The notes beneath the pieces were generated by a model that saw only the letters and a list, made by a program, of their open reading frames with translations, was not told the DNA's origin and did not search any database. The position numbers and the translations under genes are program-made. DNA of 64,000 nucleotides from Paenirhizobium daejeonense (GTDB taxonomy: Bacteria; Pseudomonadota; Alphaproteobacteria; Rhizobiales; Rhizobiaceae), in contig NZ_JACLAL010000007.1 of assembly GCF_014280875.1 (NCBI RefSeq), forward strand, positions 124,001 through 188,000, in the 5' to 3' direction. Each line of letters opens with the position of its first letter. Within the stretch, counting starts at the first letter, position 1. Below, one piece after another: positions 26,033 through 34,784 of the stretch.

Positions 26033-27145
26033 ATGTCGACCCAGATCCTGTTTCAACCCTTCTCCCTGAAGTCCCTATCCTTGAAGAACCGCATCGTCAT
26101 GGCCCCGATGACCCGCGCCATGGCCAAGGACGGCATTCCCGGCGCGGCACAAGCCGAGTATTACCGCCGCCGCGCCGCCGGCGGCGTCGGACTGATCCTG
26201 ACCGAAGGCACGGTGATCGACCGTCCCGCCTCGCGCAACGATCCCGGAATCCCGTTCTTCCATGGCGAGGCAGCTCTTGCCGGATGGGACGCGGTGGCGA
26301 AATCCGTGCATGCCGCTGGCGGCAAGATCGGCCCGCAGATCTGGCATACCGGCTCGACACGCTCCAGCCGAAGCCAGACGCAGCAGGAGGATCTGGTCGA
26401 AAGCCCCTCGGGTCTCGTTGGCCCCGATGATCCACGGGGCAAGGCGATGACCGAGGAGGATATCGCCGATACCGTCGCGGCCTTCGCCAGTGCCGCCGCC
26501 GACGCCAGGCGTCTCGGCTTCGACATCGTCGAGCTGCACGGCGCCCATGGCTATCTGATCGACCAGTTCTTCTGGGAAGGCAGCAACAAGCGCAAGGATG
26601 CCTATGGTGGTGCGACCATCGCCGAACGCTCTCGCTTTGCGGCGGAAGCCGTGCGCGCGGTCCGGGCTGCCGTCGGCGCCGATTTCCCGCTGTCACTGCG
26701 CGTCAGCCAGTGGAAGCAGCAGGACTATGCCGCCCGCAACGCGAGCACGCCGGATGAAATGACGGCATGGCTCCTGCCGCTGGTCGAAGCCGGCGTGGAT
26801 ATCCTGCATTGCTCGCAGCGCCGTTTCTGGACGCCGGAATTCCCGGAGATCGACGGTGACGCCGGCCTGAACTTCGCCGGCTGGGCCAAGAAGCTCACGG
26901 GCGCCGCCACGATCAGCGTCGGCTCGGTCGGTCTGTCCTCGGATTTCTTCGGCGCATTCGGCGGGCAGGGGTCCGAAAGCGCCTCGTTCGACAACCTGAT
27001 CGAACGGATGGAACGCCAGGAATTCGATCTCATCGCCGTCGGTCGTCCGCTGATTTCGGATGCCGAGTGGACCGCCAAGGTCTCCAGCGGAAAGCTTGAA
27101 GAACTGGGCGGCTTCAACGCCGCCGATCTGGCAGTGCTGGCCTGA
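26033..27145 (+). CDS. Old yellow enzyme family NADH:flavin oxidoreductase
   Basis: 370 residues, TIM-barrel FMN enzyme. Seen: KNRIVMAPMTRAMA near 17-30 (FMN phosphate and active-site Thr), GLILTEGTVID, PQIWHTGS, the substrate-binding HGAHGYLIDQFF near 169-180 (which differs from the more usual H-x-x-N/H-GYL), YGG and GRPLISDAEW at the C-terminus. OYEs reduce activated C=C bonds of enones, nitroesters and maleimides with NAD(P)H. Alone it cannot be tied to one substrate. A strong terminator follows at 27264. Confidence 0.9.
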   Translation: MSTQILFQPFSLKSLSLKNRIVMAPMTRAMAKDGIPGAAQAEYYRRRAAGGVGLILTEGTVIDRPASRNDPGIPFFHGEAALAGWDAVAKSVHAAGGKIGPQIWHTGSTRSSRSQTQQEDLVESPSGLVGPDDPRGKAMTEEDIADTVAAFASAAADARRLGFDIVELHGAHGYLIDQFFWEGSNKRKDAYGGATIAERSRFAAEAVRAVRAAVGADFPLSLRVSQWKQQDYAARNASTPDEMTAWLLPLVEAGVDILHCSQRRFWTPEFPEIDGDAGLNFAGWAKKLTGAATISVGSVGLSSDFFGAFGGQGSESASFDNLIERMERQEFDLIAVGRPLISDAEWTAKVSSGKLEELGGFNAADLAVLA

Positions 27146-27263
27146 CCCCAAAAGGCTGCCAGGGAGGCATTCTCGCCGGGCAGCTTCCAGCCAATACGAA
27201 GCGGAACTCCACACTGTGGGGAGCCGTAGTCAGGTGCCGACAGGCGATCCGATACGGCAAATG

Positions 27264-27296
27264 CAGAGGCGGCGTTTTCGATGCCGCCTCTTTTGT
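27264..27296 (+). terminator. Rho-independent terminator after the old yellow enzyme gene
   Basis: A 9-bp perfect stem AGAGGCGGC (27265-27273) / GCCGCCTCT (27283-27291) with a 9-base loop is followed by TTTGTG. It separates the enzyme from the TetR locus. Confidence 0.8.
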
Positions 27297-27336
27297 GACC
27301 ACTGTTGTTCTAGATGTCGAATTGACGAGAGACCTA

Positions 27337-27386
27337 TTATGAGTTACGGATGACGAAATTCGAATTTCGTCATCCGTAACTCATAA
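27337..27386. promoter_or_regulatory. Perfect 50-bp palindrome (25-bp arms, no spacer) upstream of tetR
   Basis: Bases 27337-27361 are exactly complementary to 27362-27386, with the centre AAATTCGAATTT. The element ends eight bases before ATG of the TetR gene and abuts its AAGG ribosome site; a TTGACG -35-like hexamer lies at 27322-27327. TetR regulators bind palindromes, but usual operators are 15-30 bp and imperfect. In RNA it would form a long hairpin next to the ribosome site. Confidence 0.75.
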
Positions 27387-27394
27387 GGCAGATC

Positions 27395-28003
27395 ATGAAC
27401 CACATGCCGGAAATCGACGTGGAAGAAGCCCGCCGCGATACCGCCACCCGCATTCTCGATGCGGCCGAGCGTACATTCAGGCACTATGGCTACAGCAAGA
27501 CGACGGTGGCCGACATTGCCGGGGAACTCGGCATGTCCACGGCTAACATCTATCGCTTCTTCGGTTCCAAGGTGGAAATTCACCAGGCCCTGTGCGCCCG
27601 CATGCTGGCGACCTGTTACAAGCAGGCATATGATACCCGCCACAGTCTTGACAGCGCGGAGATGCGGTTGCGTCGCTATGTCGAGGAGCAGCATCGCTGG
27701 ACGGTCGAGACCATGCTCGACGAGCACAAGGTGCATGAAATGATCATCGTCGCCATCGAGCGCGACTGGCAGGTGATCGAACGCCACATCGACAGCATTC
27801 AGGATCTCGTCGCCGAGATTATCAAGGAAGGCATCGCGACAGGCGAATTTGCCGAACAGGACCCGATTGCAGCCGCAAGATGCTTTGGCGCGGCCACGGT
27901 CAGCCTCTGTCATCCGCAGATGGTGGCCCAATGCATGGCCAAGGAAAACCGGGCAACCGCGTCTGAACTGGTCGACTTCGCCATTCGCGCATTGAAAAGA
28001 TAA
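27395..28003 (+). CDS. TetR family transcriptional regulator
   Basis: 202 residues. The TetR DNA-binding domain is clear at residues about 12-58: RRDTATRILDAAERTFRHYG, TTVADIAGELGMSTANIYRFFGSK. The C-terminal ligand domain is divergent as expected (TetR_C-type, with RATASELVDFAIRAL at the end). An alternative start is Met4 (27404). It is 61 bases upstream of an RND adaptor gene in the same direction and is probably the local repressor of this efflux operon, binding the 50-bp palindrome at 27337. The inducer is unknown. Confidence 0.92.
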   Translation: MNHMPEIDVEEARRDTATRILDAAERTFRHYGYSKTTVADIAGELGMSTANIYRFFGSKVEIHQALCARMLATCYKQAYDTRHSLDSAEMRLRRYVEEQHRWTVETMLDEHKVHEMIIVAIERDWQVIERHIDSIQDLVAEIIKEGIATGEFAEQDPIAAARCFGAATVSLCHPQMVAQCMAKENRATASELVDFAIRALKR

Positions 28004-28064
28004 GGTGGACGCCGGTCGTCTGCTTCCGTTGAACAGTATTTCTATGGTTATTGAGGATGCGAAC

Positions 28065-29201
28065 ATGACTTCGCTGAAGGGTTTTCTTTTTTCTAAATTC
28101 CCTGCTCTGGCGCTTGTTTTCGCCCTGGCGCTCGGTGTGTCCGGGTGCAGCGAGGGAGAACAGGCAGAGACAAAGGAAACGATCCGCCCCGTCAAGGTCG
28201 CCCATATCTCCACGACATCGCACGAACAGGCCTCCCTCTATTCCGGCACCGTCAAGGCCCGCGTCGAAACGAGCCTCGGCTTCCGGGTTGCGGGCAAGAT
28301 CATCGAGCGCCGGGTAAATGTCGGTGACCGCGTCAGGCCGGGCGATATCCTCGCAAGGATCGATCCGACCGACTACCAGTTGAGCGTCAGAACCGCCGAG
28401 GCCAGTCTCGCCGCGGCTGAAACTGCGGTCGCGACCGCTGATCTCGCCAACAAGCGTGCGCAGCAGCTCTTCGACAAGAGCGTAACCGCCAAGTCCCAGG
28501 TGGAGCAGGCACGCCTCAATTACGATCAGGCGGTCTCCACGCGTGATGCCGCGATTTCGACGCTCGATCAGGCGAGGAACCAGGTTTCCTATACCGAGCT
28601 CAAGTCCGACCGGGAAGGGATCGTCACCGCGATCAGCTCCGACACCGGCGCCGTCGTTGCCGCGGGCACGCCGGTCGCAACCGTTGCCCTCGACAACGAA
28701 AAGGAAGTGCAGATCGCGGTTCCGGAAGGCGACATCGCGAATTTCCGCCCCGGCAAGGCGGTGAAGGCCAGCTTCTGGTCGGATGATACGCTCGCCATCG
28801 ACGGCAAGGTGCGGGAAGTTTCCGGCAGCGCCGACACGCAATCGCGCACCTTTTCCGTCAGGATCAGCCTGCCCGACAACGCCCGGGTTCTTCTCGGCAT
28901 GACCGCGACCATCGAGGCCGCAAGGGAAAACACCAAGGGCTATCTGGCTGTCCCGCTTTCGGCCCTTGCCGAAAGGAACGGACAGAAGATCGTCTGGGTG
29001 GTCGACCCACAGACCTCCACGGTCAGTGCGCGCGAAATCCGCGTCGCGGAATTCACCGCCGATGGCGTCAACGTGTCGAGCGGTGTGAAACCTGATGATC
29101 TGGTGGTCGCGGCCGGCACGCAGTTCATGCGTGAGGACCTCAAGGTGAAATTGCCCCAGGAAGAATCCGCTCTTCTGCGCCCCTCGGACGCCGTTCGCTG
29201 A
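28065..29201 (+). CDS. RND efflux periplasmic adaptor subunit (lipoprotein)
   Basis: 378 residues from ATG 28065, preceded by TTGAGGATGCGAAC; the longer frame from 28005 is not needed. A lipoprotein signal with lipobox LGVSGC (cysteine at residue 24) anchors it to the inner membrane. The membrane-fusion protein architecture follows: barrel-sandwich half LYSGTVKARVETSLGFRVAGKI, helical hairpin (about 100-170, rich in A and Q), second lipoyl half, beta-barrel and membrane-proximal domain. Pairs with the RND pump 26 bases downstream. No outer-membrane factor is encoded here, so a TolC-like protein must come from elsewhere. Confidence 0.93.
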   Translation: MTSLKGFLFSKFPALALVFALALGVSGCSEGEQAETKETIRPVKVAHISTTSHEQASLYSGTVKARVETSLGFRVAGKIIERRVNVGDRVRPGDILARIDPTDYQLSVRTAEASLAAAETAVATADLANKRAQQLFDKSVTAKSQVEQARLNYDQAVSTRDAAISTLDQARNQVSYTELKSDREGIVTAISSDTGAVVAAGTPVATVALDNEKEVQIAVPEGDIANFRPGKAVKASFWSDDTLAIDGKVREVSGSADTQSRTFSVRISLPDNARVLLGMTATIEAARENTKGYLAVPLSALAERNGQKIVWVVDPQTSTVSAREIRVAEFTADGVNVSSGVKPDDLVVAAGTQFMREDLKVKLPQEESALLRPSDAVR

Positions 29202-29227
29202 ACCGGCCGGTTGGAAGGAATATCGTC

Positions 29228-32200
29228 ATGACGAAATCGAGCGAAGAAAAGCGCCCCTTCAACCTGTCGCGATGGGCCATCGGCCACCCCAGCATCGCGC
29301 GCTTCCTGTTCGGCCTGATCCTGATCACCGGCGTTCTCGGCCTCACGCGCATGGGACAGAAGGAAGATCCTGATTTCACCTTCCGCGTCATGGTCGTGCA
29401 GGCCGTGTGGCCCGGCTCCTCCATTCAGGAAATGCAGGACCAGGTCGTCAACAAGATCGAACGCAAGCTGCAGGAAACGCCGCATCTGGATTGGGTGAAG
29501 TCCTATACCCGCGCCGGCAGCGCGATTATCACCCTGCAGGTAAAGGGCGATACCAACGCCGCCGACGTGGCGGACGCCTTCTATCAGGTGCGCAAGAAGG
29601 TCGGCGACATCTCCAGCGAGCTTCCCGAGGGACTGCTCGGCCCCTATTTCAATGATGAATTCGGGGATACCTACATCACCCTGCATTCGATCAGCGGCGA
29701 AGGCTTTACCTTCCCGGAACTGAAGAAGATCGCGATCCAGGCGCGCGATATGCTGCTCACCACGCCCGGCGTGGAGAAAGCCGTTATCCTCGGCGACCAG
29801 CCGGAAAAGATCTTCATCGACGTTTCGTCGAAGGCGCTTGCCGAGCGCGGGCTGACGCTCCTCGACCTGCAGAATGCCATCAAGGGCCAGAACAACGTCG
29901 ATGCCGCTGGCACCGTCGATACCGGGGTACGCTCGGTCAGGATTTCTGTCGAAGGCGACGTGAAGCGGGCCGAGGATATCCGTGAACTGCGCCTCAACGC
30001 CGGCGGACAGATCACCCGTCTCGGAGACATCGCCACCGTTACGGCCGGGCTTGAAGACCCCTACCAGCGCAAGTTCCGCTTCAACGGCGCCGACAGCGTG
30101 CAGGTCGGCGTGGTCATGGCCAAGGGCTTCAAGGTGACCGATGTGGGCGATGCCGTGGAAGCGACCTACCATCGCTTCGAGGAAAGCCTGCCCTATGGCG
30201 TTTCTGTCCAGCAGATCTCCAACCAGCCGGAAGTCGTGACGGAAGCCGTCGGCGAATTCATGAAGGCGCTGGTCGAAGCGCTGGTGATCGTGCTCGTGGT
30301 CTCGTTCCTCTCCATCGGCTGGCGCTCGGGCCTCGTCATCGCGATCACCATTCCGCTGGTTCTCGCGGCCACCTTCGCCATCATGTACGAACTCGGCATC
30401 GATCTTCAGCGCATTTCGCTCGGCGCACTGATCATCGCGCTCGGCCTGCTGGTCGACGATGCGATGATCGTCGTCGAGCTGATGGAACGGAAGCTCGAGG
30501 AAGGGCTGGTCAAGATCGAGGCGGCGAGCTTCGCCTATTCATCGACCGCATTTCCCATGCTGACGGGAACGCTCATCACCACCGCCGGCTTCATTCCCGT
30601 CGGCTTCGCGGCTTCGACCGCCGGTGAATATGTGCGCTCGCTGTTTTACGTCGTCGGCATCGCGCTCGTCACATCCTGGTTCGTCGCGGTCTATTTCACG
30701 CCGTGGCTCGGCCACATGATCCTGAAGCAGCGCGCCCATGCCGGCGAACATCACGACGTGTTCGACACGCGCTTCTATCGCGGACTGCGTTCGACGGTCG
30801 GCTGGGCCGTTCATCACCGCATCATCGTGCTCGCCATGACGCTCGTGACCTTCGTCACCAGCCTGTGGGCCTTCCAGTTCATCCCGCAGAACTTCTTCCC
30901 GCAATCGTCGCGTCCCGAAATCCTTGTCGATCTCTGGCTTCCCGAGGGAACCAGCATCAAGGAAGTCGAAACGCAGGCGCGCGCGCTGGAAGGCAAGATC
31001 ATGGACGATCCGGACAAGAAGTTCGTCGCCACCTATATCGGTGAAGGCGCGCCGCGCTTCTTCCTGCCGCTCGACCAGCAGCTTCGCAATCCGAACTTCG
31101 CCCAGATGCTCGTCATGGCCAATGACGAACCGGCCCGCGAAAGACTGATCGTCAAGCTGCGCGGCATTCTGGCGGATGATTTCCCCTCCATCCGCGGCAA
31201 GGTCGACCGGCTGTTCCTTGGGCCCCCGACCGGATGGCCCGTGCAGCTGCGCGTCATGGGGCAGGATCGCCAGGAGGTGCGCCGCATCGCCGACGAGGTG
31301 AAGGCAAGGTTCGATGCCGATCCGCGGCTGAGCGCCGTGCATGACGACTGGCTGGAACCCGTGGCCGCGATGAAACTCGTCATCGATCAGGATCGCGCCC
31401 GTGCGCTTGGCGTAACCTCCCAGCGCATCCGGCAGATGCTGCAGGCGGCAATGAGCGGCGTTCCGCTCGACGATTTCCGCGATGGCGAGGAAACCGTGTC
31501 GATCGTGCTGCGTGAGCAGGATGACACACGCTCGCTGCTTTCTGCGGTGAACTCCGTCTACGTGCCGACGGATTTCGGCGGCTTCGTGCCGGTTTCCCAG
31601 CTGGCGCGGATCGAGCCGGTGCTGGAACAGGGCATCGAGTGGCGGCGCAACCGCCTGCCGACGATCACGGTGAGGGCCACCTTGCCCGACAACGTGCAGC
31701 CGAACGACGTGGTCATGAAAATGTATGCCGACATGAAGGATCTGCGCGACAGCCTGCCCGCCGGCTACAGCATCGAAATCCAGGGCGGCGCCGAGGACGC
31801 AGCCGAGAGCCAGGCCTCGATCGCCGCCAAGGCGCCGGTCATGCTGCTTGTCATCGTCGTGCTGCTGATGGCCCAGCTCCAGCATTTCGGCAAGGCCATG
31901 CTGGTGCTGGCAACGGGGCCGCTCGGCATCATCGGTGCGGCGGCGGCGCTGCTGATCAGCGGCGCACCGTTCGGCTTCGTCGCCATCCTCGGCGTCATCG
32001 CGCTGCTCGGCATCATCATCCGCAACTCGATCATCCTCATCGACCAGATCGATCAGGACATCAAGGCGGGCATGGCGCGGCAGGAAGCAATCATCGGCGC
32101 GGCCGTGAGACGTTTCCGCCCGATCATGCTGACGGCGCTGACCGCAGTTCTCGCGCTGATCCCGATTTCCCGCGGGGTCTTCTGGGGACCGCTCGCCTAT

Positions 32201-32365
32201 GCAATGATGGGCGGCATTCTCGTGGCGACCGTGCTGACCATTCTCGTGCTGCCGGCGGCCTACGCCCTGTTCTTCGGACGGGAGCCCAAGGCGCATACCG
32301 ATACCCCCGACAGCATCGTGGAAGAGGAAACCATGCGCCACCCGACCGCCATGGCCGCCGAGTAA
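29228..32365 (+). CDS. RND efflux transporter permease (AcrB/MexB-type superfamily)
   Basis: 1045 residues, full length for an HAE1-type pump. It starts at ATG 29228 after GGAAGGAATATCGTC. The twelve-span topology with two large periplasmic loops is visible. Span 4 carries GALIIALGLLVDDAMIVVE with the paired aspartates needed for proton relay, and the C-terminal half repeats with LGVIALLGIIIRNSIILIDQID. The N-terminal SIARFLFGLILITGVLGL is shorter than in AcrB and resembles the efflux pumps common in rhizobia. With the adaptor and TetR it forms a regulated drug or metabolite exporter. Substrates unknown. Confidence 0.94.
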   Translation: MTKSSEEKRPFNLSRWAIGHPSIARFLFGLILITGVLGLTRMGQKEDPDFTFRVMVVQAVWPGSSIQEMQDQVVNKIERKLQETPHLDWVKSYTRAGSAIITLQVKGDTNAADVADAFYQVRKKVGDISSELPEGLLGPYFNDEFGDTYITLHSISGEGFTFPELKKIAIQARDMLLTTPGVEKAVILGDQPEKIFIDVSSKALAERGLTLLDLQNAIKGQNNVDAAGTVDTGVRSVRISVEGDVKRAEDIRELRLNAGGQITRLGDIATVTAGLEDPYQRKFRFNGADSVQVGVVMAKGFKVTDVGDAVEATYHRFEESLPYGVSVQQISNQPEVVTEAVGEFMKALVEALVIVLVVSFLSIGWRSGLVIAITIPLVLAATFAIMYELGIDLQRISLGALIIALGLLVDDAMIVVELMERKLEEGLVKIEAASFAYSSTAFPMLTGTLITTAGFIPVGFAASTAGEYVRSLFYVVGIALVTSWFVAVYFTPWLGHMILKQRAHAGEHHDVFDTRFYRGLRSTVGWAVHHRIIVLAMTLVTFVTSLWAFQFIPQNFFPQSSRPEILVDLWLPEGTSIKEVETQARALEGKIMDDPDKKFVATYIGEGAPRFFLPLDQQLRNPNFAQMLVMANDEPARERLIVKLRGILADDFPSIRGKVDRLFLGPPTGWPVQLRVMGQDRQEVRRIADEVKARFDADPRLSAVHDDWLEPVAAMKLVIDQDRARALGVTSQRIRQMLQAAMSGVPLDDFRDGEETVSIVLREQDDTRSLLSAVNSVYVPTDFGGFVPVSQLARIEPVLEQGIEWRRNRLPTITVRATLPDNVQPNDVVMKMYADMKDLRDSLPAGYSIEIQGGAEDAAESQASIAAKAPVMLLVIVVLLMAQLQHFGKAMLVLATGPLGIIGAAAALLISGAPFGFVAILGVIALLGIIIRNSIILIDQIDQDIKAGMARQEAIIGAAVRRFRPIMLTALTAVLALIPISRGVFWGPLAYAMMGGILVATVLTILVLPAAYALFFGREPKAHTDTPDSIVEEETMRHPTAMAAE

Positions 32366-32387
32366 GCGGACGAACGGACAAGATCGT

Positions 32388-32426
32388 AGCCGGCGGGATG
32401 CATTTCAGGCATCTCGCCGGCTTTCT
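32388..32426 (+). terminator. Rho-independent terminator after the RND pump
   Basis: AGCCGGCG (32388-32395) pairs with CGCCGGCT (32415-32422), with an inner ATGC/GCAT pairing, followed by TTCTCG. It lies in the convergent gap between the pump and the leftward ArsR gene and could serve both. Confidence 0.7.
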
Positions 32427-32468
32427 CGTCTTGTATTGAAAACTCAGGAGAAACGACGGCAGGCCGTC

Positions 32469-32837
32469 TCACGCGCCCGACAGGCGGCGCGGGCTTGCCT
32501 CCGGGGAGGAGGAGGCTTTCAGTATGGCGTCCAGCAATCCGGGAAACCGATGGTCGAGATCGTCGCGCCGCAGGCTCAGCACCCGGCCTCGGCCCCTGGG
32601 TTCGTTGCGAATCACGCCCGCCTCGCGCAGCACCTTCATCAGGTGCGATTTCGTCGATTTCGGCAGGGATGGATCGTTCAGATGGCAATGGGCCATTTCC
32701 AGCGGCCCCTCGGTCAACTGCAGCACGATCTCCAGCCGCGCCGGGTCGCTCAGCGCAAACAGCACCTGTGCCAGCACGAGTTCCTCGCGCGCGGGATGAT
32801 GCAGTTCAAGGGGCGAAGAGACGGTCTGATCGTTCAT
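32469..32837 (-). CDS. ArsR-type winged-helix transcriptional regulator
   Basis: 122 residues. The winged-helix core is seen from residue about 20: LAQVLFALSDPARLEIVLQL, then LPKSTKSHLMKVLREAGVIRNEPRGRGRVLSLRRDDLD. No cysteine pair typical of metal-sensing ArsR proteins is present (only one Cys at about 50), so a metal sensor is unlikely. It is followed upstream by the leftward MFS gene. A GTTC-N10-GAAC site touches its start codon and two more stand before the MFS gene, so it probably represses both. No good ribosome site is visible, suggesting a leaderless or weakly translated mRNA. Confidence 0.82.
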   Translation of the reverse strand: MNDQTVSSPLELHHPAREELVLAQVLFALSDPARLEIVLQLTEGPLEMAHCHLNDPSLPKSTKSHLMKVLREAGVIRNEPRGRGRVLSLRRDDLDHRFPGLLDAILKASSSPEASPRRLSGA

Positions 32838-32838
32838 C

Positions 32839-32856
32839 GTTCAACCATAATGGAAC
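32839..32856. promoter_or_regulatory. GTTC-N10-GAAC operator-like site at the arsR start
   Basis: GTTCAACCATAATGGAAC directly precedes the ArsR ATG (32837). It shares length and end sequence with two sites upstream of the MFS gene. A site over the translation start would allow tight autoregulation. Confidence 0.5.
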
Positions 32857-32927
32857 ACATTTTGCCATCATAGCCCGGATTGCCGGAAAGCGTCCGGGTG
32901 CGGCAATGCCGCATGCTCTCGCTACAA

Positions 32928-34127
32928 TCAGGTTTTTGATCCGTATCTACGCCACAGCCCGGCAATGGCCGCCATGATCGCGATGGTGGTGCCGTAAACG
33001 AGGACCGTTGCGTGCAGTCCGGCATAGGGAAGCGCCAGACCCGCAAACACGACCGGCAGACCGAAGGCCAGATAGCTCAGCGTGAAGATCGATGCGAAGA
33101 GTTCACCGCGCTCGTCGGGCGGGCTCAGCGGCACGATGGTTCTGAGCGAGCCGTAGAAGCAGGTCCCGAAACCCGTTCCGGCGAATGCAAGCGCGAGCAG
33201 ATAGACGGTGAGGGATCCGATCCAGATGCCTGCCAGGGTGAGAACGGTCCCGACCGAGAGCGCGAACGTGCCATAAAGCATGATCCGGCGCGGCTGATGG
33301 GTTCTGGCAATGAAGCAGGCGAGCGCACCGGTGCCGGAAATCAGCGTCACCACCGCCCCCTGCATCAGGTAGCTGTGAATGCCGAAGACAACAGCGACGA
33401 TGGGCGCGCCGAGCGACAGATAAAGACCGCCGGTCGCCCATCCCGCGATGATTGCGGGCGCGCTCTGCCAGAAGGCGGACCGCGCGGAGACGGGTACGCC
33501 AAGGCGCGGCATGAGGGCCTGAAGCAAGCCTTCATGCCGCGGCGATGTTTCCGGCAGCAGCCAGACGGCAGCCGCTAGGATAAGGCTTATGACGGTGATC
33601 GCGACGAAGACGTCAATCTTCGGAGAGCTTGCATGCTCCATGACGATGCCCGAGGCCAGCGCCCCCGCGGCAAGGCCGATCAACGGAAGGACCGAGTTGC
33701 AGACGGCGGCAAGCCCCGGCCTTTCGGGCGGCTCGAGATCGACGATGGCGGCCGAGAGCGTGGAAAGCAGAAACGCGCAGGCAATGCCCTGAAGCGCTCG
33801 CGCGCCGATCAGGCCAAGCGGCGATATCGCGGCCTCGAAGACGAGCGCCGACAGCGCCAGCAGCACGAATGCGAGCGACAGGATCGGACGCCGGCCGACA
33901 TGGTCGGAACTGGAGCCGCCGACCAGCAGGGTGAACAGCAGGACGATCGCATAAACAGCGAAGATCGCTGTCATGGTGACGTCGGAAAACGCCATCTCCC
34001 GTTGCAGCACCGGATAGAAGGGGGAGGGCGCGCTGGCGCTTGCCATCATCAGGCCACTGCCCAGCGATGCGATTGCGAAACCGGCACCGTGTCGCCGGGT
34101 GTAGGAAATGCTGCTGGCTGTCGTCAT
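32928..34127 (-). CDS. MFS transporter
   Basis: 399 residues from ATG 34127 (GGAAATTCGCC before it); the open frame upstream to 34328 is out of character and is discarded. Twelve hydrophobic spans are seen with the motif A-like GGSSSDHVGRRPILS between spans 2 and 3, and the middle charged loop near 190-205. Similar to drug:proton antiporters of the DHA1 type. Located in the inner membrane. Operator-like sites at 34166 and 34211 and the downstream ArsR gene suggest it is induced by a compound sensed by that ArsR. Confidence 0.88.
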   Translation of the reverse strand: MTTASSISYTRRHGAGFAIASLGSGLMMASASAPSPFYPVLQREMAFSDVTMTAIFAVYAIVLLFTLLVGGSSSDHVGRRPILSLAFVLLALSALVFEAAISPLGLIGARALQGIACAFLLSTLSAAIVDLEPPERPGLAAVCNSVLPLIGLAAGALASGIVMEHASSPKIDVFVAITVISLILAAAVWLLPETSPRHEGLLQALMPRLGVPVSARSAFWQSAPAIIAGWATGGLYLSLGAPIVAVVFGIHSYLMQGAVVTLISGTGALACFIARTHQPRRIMLYGTFALSVGTVLTLAGIWIGSLTVYLLALAFAGTGFGTCFYGSLRTIVPLSPPDERGELFASIFTLSYLAFGLPVVFAGLALPYAGLHATVLVYGTTIAIMAAIAGLWRRYGSKT

Positions 34128-34165
34128 GGCGAATTTCCGTTGCCTGTCGGCGATGCATGAGGTTG

Positions 34166-34228
34166 GTTCGAATATTATCGAACTGACCATATGCCACTCC
34201 CCGACGAATGGTTCAACTAATTTCGAAC
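34166..34228. promoter_or_regulatory. Two GTTC-N10-GAAC operator-like sites upstream of the MFS gene
   Basis: GTTCGAATATTATCGAAC (34166-34183), a perfect 6-bp-arm inverted repeat, and GTTCAACTAATTTCGAAC (34211-34228) lie 39 and 84 bases before the MFS start. On the leftward strand the far site overlaps a TTGAAC -35-like hexamer. Together with the site at 32839 they define one motif. Confidence 0.55.
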
Positions 34229-34392
34229 AATGCGGATCTGGATCTGCCGTTCCGTTGACGCGTGAGGATTTCAGGCAACGTGAAAATGCGCTGGCGGTGG
34301 CCATGGCCACCGCCAGCCTTCGCCACACGGAGCTTGCAACGTTTCCGGGGGTGGCGAACCGGATTATCGATCTGAAGAGGTGGTCGAAACCG

Positions 34393-34776
34393 TTATTCCG
34401 TGATCTCCACGAGCGTTCCGTCCGGCATGAGGATCACGGCTTCATAGAAGCCGTCGCCGGTTATGCGCGGGCCGGAGGCGAGGCAACCATCCCCGGCGCA
34501 ACGTCGGGCAAGTTCATCGACAGCCTCTCTGCTGCCGAGCGAGACGGCGATGTGATCCCAGCCGACGTGCTCCTGTTTTGGGGCGGCTTCAATCCATGGC
34601 CCGGTCATCAGCTCGATCTCATCGGCCCCACCGGGCAGGTGGACGAAGCGGGAAACGAAGCCTTCCCGCCTCTTGCTGCGGTATGGACCTCCCACCGTCG
34701 CCCCGAAGTAGCGCTCCCAGAACGAGGCGGCGGCATCGAGGTCTTTGGTCCACAGTGCGGAATGGGCGATACGCAT
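34393..34776 (-). CDS. VOC (glyoxalase/bleomycin-resistance) family protein
   Basis: 127 residues with the paired beta-alpha-beta-beta-beta fold: HSALWTKDLDAAASFWERYFGA at the N-terminus with a metal-type histidine, the FVHLPGGADEIELM strand, WDHIAVSLGSREAVDELARR, and a final PDGTLVEITE with the conserved glutamate. One domain per chain, so a dimer is expected. The family includes lactoylglutathione lyase, dioxygenases and antibiotic-binding proteins; the exact one cannot be told. It ends the DeoR-MFS-VOC operon, eight bases after the MFS stop. Confidence 0.88.
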   Translation of the reverse strand: MRIAHSALWTKDLDAAASFWERYFGATVGGPYRSKRREGFVSRFVHLPGGADEIELMTGPWIEAAPKQEHVGWDHIAVSLGSREAVDELARRCAGDGCLASGPRITGDGFYEAVILMPDGTLVEITE

Positions 34777-34784
34777 GGTCCCTC

